A DNA stretch of 64,000 nt, from NCBI RefSeq assembly GCF_006494775.1, contig NZ_CP041146.1, positions 2,418,001 to 2,482,000 of the forward strand, in the 5' to 3' direction. Source of the stretch: Nocardioides humi (GTDB taxonomy: Bacteria; Actinomycetota; Actinomycetes; Propionibacteriales; Nocardioidaceae). Below are positions 29,425 through 37,099 of this stretch, one piece after another. The notes under the pieces were generated by a model. That model was given only the letters and a program-made list of their open reading frames with translations, did no database searches and was not told the origin of the DNA. The translations under genes were made by a program, and so were the position numbers. Within the stretch, counting starts at the first letter, position 1. Each line of letters starts with the position of its first letter.

Positions 29425-29440
29425 CTTGAAACGAATCAAG
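29425..29440. promoter_or_regulatory. Second candidate operator in the rhaT-lacI intergenic region
   Basis: CTTGAAACGAATCAAG is a palindrome with 5-bp perfect outer arms and a central CG. It contains the TTGAAACG half-site. It lies 58 bases upstream of the LacI gene start and 106 bases upstream of the importer operon start, so one regulator could control both directions and itself. Confidence 0.55.
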
Positions 29441-29497
29441 AGCTCGGGCGAAGGGCGCCCGAGGTCCTAAGGTGAGCCCACCAGACAGGAGGGAACC

Positions 29498-30532
29498 GTG
29501 ACCACGAGCGAGGTGCACCGGCCCGGTGACACGGCGCGCAGCGTGTCCGTGAAGGACGTCGCGTCGGCCGCCGGCGTCTCGGTCGGCACGGTCTCCAACG
29601 TCCTCAACCGGCCCGAGAAGGTCTCCCCCGCCACCCTCGAGCACGTCCAGCAGGTCATCGAGCAGCTCGGCTTCGTCCGCAACGACGCCGCCCGCCAGCT
29701 CCGGGCCGGCACGAACCGCGCGATCGGCATGGTCGTGCTCGACGTGCGCAACCCGTTCTTCACCGACGTCGCCCGCGGCGTCGAGCTGCGGCTCGCCGAG
29801 CACCGGCGGCCCCTCATCCTCGGCAGCTCCGGCCAGGACGCGGACCGCGAGTCGACGTACCTCGACCTCTTCGAGGAGCAGCGGGTCAGCGGCCTGCTCA
29901 TCTCCCCCGTCGGCAAGGTGCTGCCCCGCCTGCGGCGGCTGCGGGAGCGCGGCACCGCCGTCGTCGTCGTCGACCGTCGCACGGGCAGCCGGGAGTTCTC
30001 CTCCGTCGCCGTCGACGACCTGCGCGGCGGCCGGTTGGCGGCCGCCCACCTGCTGGAGTCCGGGCGCCGCCGGATCGCGTTCCTCGGCGGCCCCCGCGGC
30101 CTGACCCAGGTCAAGCACCGTCTCCGCGGGGCGCAGGAGGCCGTCGACGGCGTCACCGGCGCGCGGCTGCGGTTCGTCGAGACCGCCACCATGGACGCCT
30201 CCGCCGGGCGGCAGGGCGCCGAGGAGCTGCTCGCCGGCTCCGCCCGGCCCGACGCGATCTTCGCCGCCAACGACCTCATCGCCCTCGGCGTGCTCCAGGC
30301 CCTCACCCTCGCCGGCGTCCGGGTCCCCGACGACGTCGCCATCCTCGGGTACGACGACATCGACTTCGCCGCCTCCGCCGCGATCCCGCTCAGCTCGATC
30401 CGGCAGCCGCGCGCCGAGATGGGCGAGGTCGCCACCGACCTGCTCCTCGCCACCATCGAGGACCCGCGCAGCCAGGTGCGCGACATCGTGCTCGAGCCGG
30501 AGCTCGTCGTACGCCGCTCGACGGAGGGGTGA
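29498..30532 (+). CDS. LacI-family transcriptional regulator (candidate rhamnose repressor)
   Basis: This 344-residue regulator has a LacI-type helix-turn-helix at about residues 14-35 (VKDVASAAGVSVGTVSNVLN), followed by a hinge and a periplasmic-binding-protein-like effector domain with the segments GMVVLDVRNPFFTDVARG, VSGLLISPVGK and ILGYDDIDFAASAAIPLSS. It is divergent from the rhamnose importer operon and separated by a 178-base region that carries two candidate operators. Repression relieved by L-rhamnose or a pathway intermediate is inferred from position. The start at 29498 follows a good GGAGGGA ribosome site. It is not an AraC-type RhaR/RhaS regulator as in E. coli. Confidence 0.9.
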   Translation: MTTSEVHRPGDTARSVSVKDVASAAGVSVGTVSNVLNRPEKVSPATLEHVQQVIEQLGFVRNDAARQLRAGTNRAIGMVVLDVRNPFFTDVARGVELRLAEHRRPLILGSSGQDADRESTYLDLFEEQRVSGLLISPVGKVLPRLRRLRERGTAVVVVDRRTGSREFSSVAVDDLRGGRLAAAHLLESGRRRIAFLGGPRGLTQVKHRLRGAQEAVDGVTGARLRFVETATMDASAGRQGAEELLAGSARPDAIFAANDLIALGVLQALTLAGVRVPDDVAILGYDDIDFAASAAIPLSSIRQPRAEMGEVATDLLLATIEDPRSQVRDIVLEPELVVRRSTEG

Positions 30533-30679
30533 CACCCCAGTCCCCGGCTCTCGGGTCGCCGGCGACATGAGACGACCTTGGGACTGCCGAACACTGTCCA
30601 GCGAACACCCGCCGTCCTACGGTCGCAGCACCGGGGGACGTCACGCGACAGGCCGCCACGCGGCCGGACAGGAGCAACA

Positions 30680-31102
30680 ATGGGACTCTTCAACAAGGCG
30701 AAGGACGCCATCAACGCCGCGCAGCAGCAGGCTGCCGCGGCCCAGGCCGCTGCCGCGCAGGCGGCTGCGGCGCAGGCGGGTCAGGCGGGCCAGCCCGGCT
30801 CTGTGCACGTCGAGGGCGCCGGCTCGATCGACCCGGCCGTGTTCGGCGGCCCCTCCACCCGCTCGGTCGCCGAGGACGACCCGATCTGGGAGCCCATCAA
30901 CGGCGTCTCCCTGCAGGACTACGCCGACATGGCCCGCGACGCCCAGGCCCGCGGCATCAACGACGAGGCCGGGATGATCACCCTGGCCGAGGAGCGCGGG
31001 ATCGACCCCGCGGACGCGAAGGCCGCGCTCGACGGCTGGGTCGCGCGGATGGGTCAGTCCCAGGCCGTGGGCCAGCAGTTCCGTCGCTTCCTCGGCTACT
31101 GA
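30680..31102 (+). CDS. Small protein of unknown function with Ala/Gln-rich helix
   Basis: This 140-residue protein begins MGLFNKAKDAINAAQQQ and continues with a long Ala/Gln-rich helix (about residues 12-45). A predicted globular part rich in helices follows, including VSLQDYADMARDAQARGI and ERGIDPADAKAALDGW, with an Asp/Glu-rich character. No signal peptide or membrane segment is seen. The ATG at 30680 has GGAG six bases upstream. I do not recognise the family. The next gene also starts MGLFG and follows after 11 bases, so the two are probably co-transcribed and may act together. Confidence 0.7.
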   Translation: MGLFNKAKDAINAAQQQAAAAQAAAAQAAAAQAGQAGQPGSVHVEGAGSIDPAVFGGPSTRSVAEDDPIWEPINGVSLQDYADMARDAQARGINDEAGMITLAEERGIDPADAKAALDGWVARMGQSQAVGQQFRRFLGY

Positions 31103-31113
31103 GGCCGCCCGCC

Positions 31114-31614
31114 ATGGGCCTGTTCGGCGACTGGCAGCGGCTCAACCGCGCCAACAAGGAGTACCTCCGCTCGCAGGGACGGCCGACGTCGTACCTCGGG
31201 CAGGTGGCGGACATCCCGAACCAGATGCGGCAGGCGGCCGACGTCAGCGGGCTCGGCCTGCGGATGGCCCGGCACCTCGAGCTCACCAACGGCATCGGGC
31301 TGCCCGCGCGCGCCATCGTGCTGTCCGTCCAGCAGGTCGGGACGTACGCCGGCAGCACGCCCGTGCTGCGGGTGCGGGCCCGGATCGAGCCGGACGACGG
31401 CACCGAGCCGTACGTCACCGTCAGCGACCAGGTGGTCGCCGGCCTCCATCTCGCGCGACTGCGGCCCGAGGCGGAGCTGGCGGTGATGCTCGACCCGGCG
31501 AATCCGGCGGACTTCGCCGTCGACTGGATCCGCACGGGCCGGCTCGGCCCGCCTCCGCCGGGGTCGGTGCCGGGGCCGGGTGCACCCGGCGCGCGTCGTA
31601 CGACGGAGGGGTGA
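31114..31614 (+). CDS. Hypothetical protein (166 aa)
   Basis: This 166-residue soluble protein starts MGLFGDWQRLNRANKEYL. Its predicted beta-rich middle contains RAIVLSVQQVGTYAGSTPVLRVRARIEP-like strands, then an ADFAVDWIRTGR segment and a Pro/Gly-rich tail. No catalytic motif is evident, and I cannot assign a family. It is preceded closely by another small gene starting with the same MGLF residues. A 9-bp hairpin that includes its stop codon probably ends the transcript. Confidence 0.65.
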   Translation: MGLFGDWQRLNRANKEYLRSQGRPTSYLGQVADIPNQMRQAADVSGLGLRMARHLELTNGIGLPARAIVLSVQQVGTYAGSTPVLRVRARIEPDDGTEPYVTVSDQVVAGLHLARLRPEAELAVMLDPANPADFAVDWIRTGRLGPPPPGSVPGPGAPGARRTTEG

Positions 31615-31626
31615 GGGCCCCTCCGT
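31603..31626. terminator. Hairpin terminator at the end of the hypothetical gene pair
   Basis: ACGGAGGGG at 31603-31611 pairs with CCCCTCCGT at 31618-31626, a perfect 9-bp stem with a six-base loop. The stop codon lies in the loop. The convergent TetR gene ends at 31665, so the hairpin may serve both directions. Confidence 0.6.
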
Positions 31627-31664
31627 GCTCGGCGCCGCCGGCCCACACCCAGGGAGCCGGCTCG

Positions 31665-32315
31665 TCAGTGCGAGCGAGGACGCCAGCGGGGCTTGAGGAT
31701 CGTGCGCGCCACCTGATCCCTGATCCAGGACCCGGCGCGGTCAGCCGACCAGCCCAGCTCGGACACCATGAATCCGATCCGGTCGCGGGCGAAGTAGTAG
31801 AAGACGATGTCGACCACATCATCGTCACTGAGACCATCGGCCACCGCGTCGAGAGCACGCAGCCGCACGGCAATCTGGGTCAGCGCCTGCCGTTGCCGTT
31901 CCGTCGCGATCGCGAGCACCTTGGCCGCCTCCTCGTCATGGGGCGCAGTCTGCGAAACCACGCGGGTGACGTCGCCGAACTCCGCATGAATCCCGGCGTA
32001 GGCAGCAGCGAGGATCTGTAGAACCTCCCTCGGCGACTCCGCGTCTTCGACCGCGGCGATGACCGCTCGAATGCCGGGACCGGCCGTCCACCGGTCCATG
32101 AGGGTGCGAAGCAGGCCCTGCTTGCCGCCGCACTGCGCGTAGACCGTCGCCGGCGAGACCCTGCTGCGCTCAGCGATCTCCTCGACCTTCGTGGCGAAGT
32201 ATCCCTGCGCCGCGAACAGCTCGCGCGCGGCCTCGACGACCGCCGCCTTGGTGGCGTCGGCGTACTCCTCACGGCGGGAACGGCGGCTGAGCGCGGAGGA
32301 CTCGACATCGGTCAC
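31665..32315 (-). CDS. TetR-family transcriptional regulator
   Basis: This 216-residue protein has an N-terminal TetR helix-turn-helix (AAVVEAARELFAAQGYFATK, then VEEIAERSRVSPATVYAQCGGK, about residues 25-70) and a helical effector-binding domain. It is downstream of the epoxide hydrolase gene on the same strand with a gap of 32 bases, and the P450 gene is divergent from that pair. A 15-bp palindrome lies in the epoxide hydrolase-P450 intergenic region and is the best candidate for its operator. The ligand is unknown; a P450 or hydrolase substrate is plausible. Confidence 0.82.
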   Translation of the reverse strand: MTDVESSALSRRSRREEYADATKAAVVEAARELFAAQGYFATKVEEIAERSRVSPATVYAQCGGKQGLLRTLMDRWTAGPGIRAVIAAVEDAESPREVLQILAAAYAGIHAEFGDVTRVVSQTAPHDEEAAKVLAIATERQRQALTQIAVRLRALDAVADGLSDDDVVDIVFYYFARDRIGFMVSELGWSADRAGSWIRDQVARTILKPRWRPRSH

Positions 32316-32347
32316 CCGGACACGCTCTCACGAGGCCTCGGCCCCAC

Positions 32348-33523
32348 TCACCGGCCCCCGTCCCGGAGCGGACGGAAGAACTCCCTGATCTCGGCGACGA
32401 GAAGCTCCGGCTCCTCGGCCGGCGCGAAGTGACCTCCGCGCGGCATCTCGGCGTAGCGACGGAGGTCGAAGTAGCCCTCCGCCCACGACCGCGACGGCTT
32501 GAACAGCTCCTCCGGGAAGACAGCCACTCCGGTGGGAACGGGGACGCGGGGAGAGACCTCGCTGGTCGGTCTCCACGGGTTGCGGCGCGTCTCGGTGTAG
32601 TAGCGCGCAGCGCTTCCGCCACTCGCCGTCACCCAGTAGATCGTGAGCATCGTGCACAGGTCGTCCTTGGAGAACACCGCTTCGATGTCGCCGTCGTTGT
32701 CCGCCCAGGCCTGCCGCTTCTCGACCAGCCACGACGCGAGCGCGACGGGCGAGTCGACGAGGGCGTGCCCGATCGTGGCAGGCCGGGTGAACTGCTGCAT
32801 GGAGTAGCCCGAGCCCCAGAGCTGATGCCGCAGCAGGCGCTCGGCCCACCGCTGCTCCTCCGGCGGGTAGTCGGTGCCCGGCATCGGCCCCGGCTCGAGC
32901 CATGGCAACAGGTGAAGGTGCAGGCCGACGACGTGGTCGGGGTACTTGTGACCGAGCTGGGCCGACACGAAGGCTCCCCAGTCGCCGCCCTGGGCCGCGT
33001 ACCTGCCCACGCCCAGCCGCTCCGTCATCAGCTGGTGCCACAGGTCCGCCGTACGCCAGAAGTTGACGCCGTCCGCCGTCAGCGGTGTGGAGAACCCGTA
33101 GCCGGGCAGCGAGGGCACGACCACGTCGAAGGCGTCCGCCGGATCACCACCGTACGCAGCGGGATCGGAGAGGGGCCCGATCACCCTGCGGAGGTCCCAG
33201 AAGGTCCACGGCCAGCCGTGAGACATGACCAGGGGCAACGGCTCCGGCCCCACACCGGGCTGCGCGACGAAGTGCACGAGCACGCCGTCGATCGACTCCC
33301 GGAAGTGATCGAACGCGTTGATCGCTCGCTCGTGCACGCGCCAGTCGTAGCCTTCCCGCCAGTACTCCAGCAGGTCGGCGAGGTAGCGGTGGTCAGTGCC
33401 GTAGGTCCAGTCTCCTGCAGGGAACGTCTGGTCGAGCCGGGCTCTCTCCAGGCGACCCCGCAGGTCGTCGAGCACCCCGTCGGGCACCTCCACGACATAC
33501 GGCGTCAGGCTCCTCAGGTCCAT
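32348..33523 (-). CDS. Epoxide hydrolase family protein
   Basis: This 391-residue protein has the N-terminal epoxide hydrolase domain (EHN) at about residues 3-110 and an alpha/beta-hydrolase core. The nucleophile Asp lies in QGGDWGAFVSAQ, the HGWP oxyanion motif is in VMSHGWPWTFWDL, and the catalytic His is in PRGGHFAPAEEPELL near the C-terminus. It would open epoxides to diols in the cytoplasm. The ATG at 33523 follows AAGGAG at a good distance; an upstream in-frame start is less convincing. The divergent P450 may make the epoxide that this enzyme removes. Confidence 0.85.
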   Translation of the reverse strand: MDLRSLTPYVVEVPDGVLDDLRGRLERARLDQTFPAGDWTYGTDHRYLADLLEYWREGYDWRVHERAINAFDHFRESIDGVLVHFVAQPGVGPEPLPLVMSHGWPWTFWDLRRVIGPLSDPAAYGGDPADAFDVVVPSLPGYGFSTPLTADGVNFWRTADLWHQLMTERLGVGRYAAQGGDWGAFVSAQLGHKYPDHVVGLHLHLLPWLEPGPMPGTDYPPEEQRWAERLLRHQLWGSGYSMQQFTRPATIGHALVDSPVALASWLVEKRQAWADNDGDIEAVFSKDDLCTMLTIYWVTASGGSAARYYTETRRNPWRPTSEVSPRVPVPTGVAVFPEELFKPSRSWAEGYFDLRRYAEMPRGGHFAPAEEPELLVAEIREFFRPLRDGGR

Positions 33524-33578
33524 GCGCACTCCTTCAGCCAGAGCCTCGGTCACTCTTTTCAACTGTTACTTGAATGAT

Positions 33579-33593
33579 TAGAGTCACACTCTA
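33579..33593. promoter_or_regulatory. Palindrome between epoxide hydrolase and P450 genes
   Basis: TAGAGT-CAC-ACTCTA is a perfect 6-bp inverted repeat around a three-base centre. It lies 41 bases before the P450 start and 56 bases before the epoxide hydrolase start. TetR-family operators are commonly palindromes of this kind, and a TetR gene is downstream of the hydrolase. The binding protein is an inference. Confidence 0.5.
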
Positions 33594-33633
33594 GTGAGGC
33601 CGTCAGAGCCGCCGCAACCGAGAGGACGCAGCC

Positions 33634-34893
33634 ATGACCGCGACCCGACCCGAGACAGCCGACGACCTCGTTGCGCGGCTCGACACGCTCTTCCAGGGGC
33701 GAGGTGAGGAGCTGTCCGACCCGTACCCGCTCTACCAGGCGATGCGCGAGCACGTGCCGGCCGCCTTCGCGCAGGATGTGCTCGCGGTCTTCCGGTACGA
33801 CGACGTGGTCGCAGTTCTGCGTGATCCGGCGACCTTCAGCTCGACCCGCATGTCGGGAACCCGGGTCCGCAACCTCCGCGAGCGCACACCCGCCGACCAG
33901 GTGCCGCTGCTCATGGACCTGGTCCAGAACGAGTCGCGGATGATGAACCAGGTCGACCAGCCCGACCACACCCGGCTGCGAGCGCTGGCCAACTACGCGT
34001 TCACTCCGCGGCGCATCGCGGTGATGCAGGAGCTGGTGCAGGCCCTGGTCGACGAGCTGCTCGACGAGGCGCTCGCCCGCGGCGACGAGGTCGTCGACAT
34101 CGTCCCCGCTCTCTCCTACCCCCTCCCCTACCAGGTGATCACACGGATGCTCGGCTGTTCGCCCGAGCGCGCCGAGGACGTCCGGCTGTGGAGTGCGGAG
34201 ATCGGTCGGGCCATCGGCACGGGATACTCGAACATCGCCGAGGCCCATGAGGCGCTCACGGCGTTCCGCGCCTACCTGCAGGAGCTCATCGAGGAGCGCG
34301 AGGTCACGCCGCACGACGACCTGCTCGGCGCCCTGGTGAGCGCGGAGACCGAGGGCGTGCGGCTGACCAAGGAAGAGCTGGACGCGATGTTCGTCCTCCT
34401 GCTCTTCGCCGGCCATGAGACGACGACGAACCTCATCGGCAACGCGCTCAAGGCGCTGGCAGTCCACCCGCAGCAGCGGCTGGTCATGCTGGAGCGCCCG
34501 GAGGACACGACACGGGCGGTCGAGGAGTTCCTCCGCTACTGCAACTCCGTCCATTTCATCCACCGCACAGCCGTGGCCGACACCGTCATCGCGGGCACAC
34601 CCGTCCAGGCCGGACAGACGGTGCGGTGCATGATCGCCTCCGGCAACCGTGACGCGCGGGTCTTCGACCGCGCTGACGAGCTGGACCTGCTCCGCCCGCG
34701 GGACCCGAAGCACATCGGCTTCGGCTACGGCATCCACGTCTGCCTGGGATCGTGGCTGGCGCGGATGGAGATCCAGGTGGCCGTCGAGACGATCGTCCGC
34801 CGGTTCCCGGACTACGCGGTCGTCGGCGAGGTGCCGATGCGGCCCAACCTGATGCTCAGCGGACCCGAGCAGCTCCGGCTGCGACTGCGCTGA
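33634..34893 (+). CDS. Cytochrome P450
   Basis: This 419-residue soluble P450 has the I-helix oxygen-activation motif AGHET at residues 259-263, an ExxR motif in EEFLRYCN, and the haem-binding loop FGYGIHVCLGSW with the thiolate Cys370. The length and lack of a membrane anchor fit bacterial class I P450s, which need a ferredoxin and ferredoxin reductase. A [3Fe-4S]-type ferredoxin and reductase are encoded at 40345-41719, and another reductase at 58233. The substrate is unknown. The gene is convergent with the 2-oxoacid dehydrogenase end of the large catabolic array and divergent from an epoxide hydrolase. Confidence 0.92.
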   Translation: MTATRPETADDLVARLDTLFQGRGEELSDPYPLYQAMREHVPAAFAQDVLAVFRYDDVVAVLRDPATFSSTRMSGTRVRNLRERTPADQVPLLMDLVQNESRMMNQVDQPDHTRLRALANYAFTPRRIAVMQELVQALVDELLDEALARGDEVVDIVPALSYPLPYQVITRMLGCSPERAEDVRLWSAEIGRAIGTGYSNIAEAHEALTAFRAYLQELIEEREVTPHDDLLGALVSAETEGVRLTKEELDAMFVLLLFAGHETTTNLIGNALKALAVHPQQRLVMLERPEDTTRAVEEFLRYCNSVHFIHRTAVADTVIAGTPVQAGQTVRCMIASGNRDARVFDRADELDLLRPRDPKHIGFGYGIHVCLGSWLARMEIQVAVETIVRRFPDYAVVGEVPMRPNLMLSGPEQLRLRLR

Positions 34894-34912
34894 CCGTCGG
34901 CAACACGGCTGC

Positions 34913-34931
34913 AGTGTCCCGTCAGGACACT
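34913..34931. terminator. Bidirectional hairpin between P450 and E2 genes
   Basis: AGTGTCC at 34913-34919 and GGACACT at 34925-34931 form a perfect 7-bp stem with a five-base loop. It sits between two convergent genes and touches the E2 stop codon, as expected for a shared terminator. Confidence 0.55.
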
Positions 34932-36086
34932 AGCCCAGCAGTGCCTCCGTCGGATCGCCGAGCACGCGGGCGACGTCGCACAGCACCGCCGATCCCAGCT
35001 CGCCGTCCACGAGCCGATGGTCGAAGGAGAGCGCGAGCTGGCTGACCCGGCGGACGACGATCCGGCCCTCGTGCACCCATGGCATCTCCCGGATCGCGCC
35101 GAACGCCAGGATCGCCGCCTCACCCGGATTGAGGATGGGCGTGCCGGCATCGACACCCAGGGCGCCGATGTTCGTGATCGTGATCGTCCCTCGCGAGAGC
35201 GCGTCGATGCTCGCGCGGCCGGCCCTGGCGCGGGTGATCAGGTCGTCCAGTGCTACGGCGAGATCCCGGAGTCCGAGGCGCTGCGCGTCCTTGATGTTCG
35301 GTACCAGCAGTCCTCGTGGCGTGGCGGTGGCGATGCCGAGGTTGACGTAGTCCGCCCGGACGATCTCCTGCGCCGGATCATCCCACCAGGCATTGATGTC
35401 CGGGTTCCTCCGGACGGCGACCAGCAGAGCGTGCGCGACCAGGAGCAGCGGGGTCACCCGGACGCCCTCCCAGTCCCTCCGCATGCGGAGGGAGGCGGTC
35501 AGCTCGAGGGTCCTCGTCATGTCGACTGCGAGCCACTCGGTCACGTGAGGCGCCGTGAACGCCGAGCTCGTCATCGCCTGGGCGATGCGCTTGCGGACAC
35601 CTCGGACGGGCTCGCGGTGCTCCGCGGCGACGACGGGTGAGATCGTCGGCTCCGGCTCCGGCATTGCCGACCGGGCACGCAGGTGCCGGCGCCGGGCGGC
35701 CATCGGAGCCGGGGCGGTGCCGACCAGCACCAGCGGCGCCTCCTCGGCGCCGGTCTCTGCGGGGTCAGGTCCGGAGGCGGGCCGAGGATCGGGCTCACGT
35801 CCCCGAACCGGGTCCGGGGCAGGCGCCGCAGCCGGGGTCGTCGCCGTACCGACGGAGACCAGCGGCATCCCGACGAGGACGGTGTCGCCGGGAGCCGCGT
35901 GCAGCTCGACGACAGTGCCGGCGACCGGGCTCGGGAGCTCGACCACCGACTTCGCGGTCTCGATGTCGCACAGGATCGTGTTCACCTCCACGCGATCACC
36001 GACCCCGACATGCCACACCACGAGCTCGGCCTCGGTCAGGCCCTCCCGACATCGGGGAGGAGGAAGTCGTACCGCTCGCCCATCAT
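34930..36086 (-). CDS. 2-oxoacid dehydrogenase E2 (lipoyl acyltransferase; apparent frame break)
   Basis: With one base restored this is a 385-residue E2 of the branched-chain type. A single lipoyl domain at about residues 4-78 carries the lipoyl-lysine Lys46 in IETAKSVVE. It is followed by a Pro/Ala/Glu linker, a peripheral-subunit-binding segment (VRGVRKRIAQAM region) and the acyltransferase domain ending with the catalytic SFDHRLVDG. The frame breaks at the run 36045-36047, where LLPDVG is followed in the new frame by GLTEAELVVW. It moves acyl groups from E1 to CoA. The start at 36086 overlaps the E1beta stop (ATGA). No E3 gene is present in the window. Confidence 0.88.
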
Positions 36087-37099
36087 CGGCCTCTCTGGTA
36101 GCCGAGCACGCGGTCCACGGCATCGAGGACCCGGTCCACGTCGGGCAGGAACTCGTCCTCGACACGGGCAGGTGGGTAGGGAAGGTCCCACGCGCCGACC
36201 CGCAGCACCGGCGCGGCGAGCTCCTCGAAGCACCGCTCCGTCACCGCAGCAGCGATCTCGGCGCCCAGGCCGAGGAAGGTCGACGCCTCGTGGACGACCA
36301 CCATCCGTCGTGAGCGCCGGGCCGCGGAGACCAACGCGTCGACATCGAGGGGCGACAGCGTCCGGGCATCGAGGACGCCGACCGAGTAGCCGTCCTCGGC
36401 AGCGGCCGCCGACGCCGCCAGCGCCGTGCCCACCGACGGTCCGTAGGCGACCAGCGTGCAGTCGTCGCCGACGCGCAGCACCCGCGCGCGGTCGAGGTCG
36501 AGACCGGGTTCCGGCCCGACCGGGCCCTTGTCCCAGTAGCGCCGCTTCGGCTCGAAGAAGATCACCGGGTCGTCCAGGTCGATGGCCTGACGGATCATGT
36601 GGTGCGCGTCGTGCGGAGTGGCGCAGGCGACCACACGCAGGCCGGCGGTGTGCGCGAAGTAGGCCTCGTTGGACTCGCTGTGGTGCTCGACAGCGCCGAT
36701 CCCTCCACCGCAGGGGATGCGGATGACGACGGGAAGAGCGAGGCGGCCGCCCGAGCGCGCCCGGAGCTTCGCCAGCTGGCTCACGATCTGGTCGAACGCC
36801 GGGTAGACGAAGCCGTCGAACTGGATCTCGCAGACCGGGCGGAAGCCACGCAGCGCAAGGCCGATCGCCGTGCCGACGATGGCGGACTCCGCGAGCGGGG
36901 TGTCGACGACCCGGTCGGCGCCGAACTCGCGGGACAGCCCGTCGGTGACCCGGAAGACGCCGCCGAGCACGCCGACGTCCTCCCCGAGGACCACCACCCG
37001 GTCGTCGTCCTGCATGGCCCGGCGCAGGCCGGCGTTGATGGCGCCGCCCATGGTCATGGTCTCCGGTGCGACGGCACCGGCATGCGTCGCCGCGGTCAC
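36083..37099 (-). CDS. 2-oxoacid dehydrogenase E1 beta subunit
   Basis: This 338-residue protein has the transketolase-type pyrimidine-binding domain and the C-terminal transketolase domain. Family segments include VLGEDVGVLGGVFRVTDGL, DTPLAESAIVGTAIGLALRG, EIQFDGFVYPAFDQI and PCGGGIGAVEHHSES. With the E1alpha encoded upstream it decarboxylates a 2-oxoacid and passes the acyl group to E2 lipoate. The sequence resembles branched-chain or acetoin-type enzymes more than bacterial pyruvate E1. The start is a GTG at 37099 that overlaps the E1alpha stop by four bases. The true substrate in this cluster may be a ring-cleavage product rather than a branched-chain acid. Confidence 0.9.
   Translation of the reverse strand: MTAATHAGAVAPETMTMGGAINAGLRRAMQDDDRVVVLGEDVGVLGGVFRVTDGLSREFGADRVVDTPLAESAIVGTAIGLALRGFRPVCEIQFDGFVYPAFDQIVSQLAKLRARSGGRLALPVVIRIPCGGGIGAVEHHSESNEAYFAHTAGLRVVACATPHDAHHMIRQAIDLDDPVIFFEPKRRYWDKGPVGPEPGLDLDRARVLRVGDDCTLVAYGPSVGTALAASAAAAEDGYSVGVLDARTLSPLDVDALVSAARRSRRMVVVHEASTFLGLGAEIAAAVTERCFEELAAPVLRVGAWDLPYPPARVEDEFLPDVDRVLDAVDRVLGYQRGR

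Noticed and set aside
30526..30538. GGGGT-GAC-ACCCC hairpin at the lacI stop
   Set aside because: A five-base stem is too short to call a terminator at this GC content.
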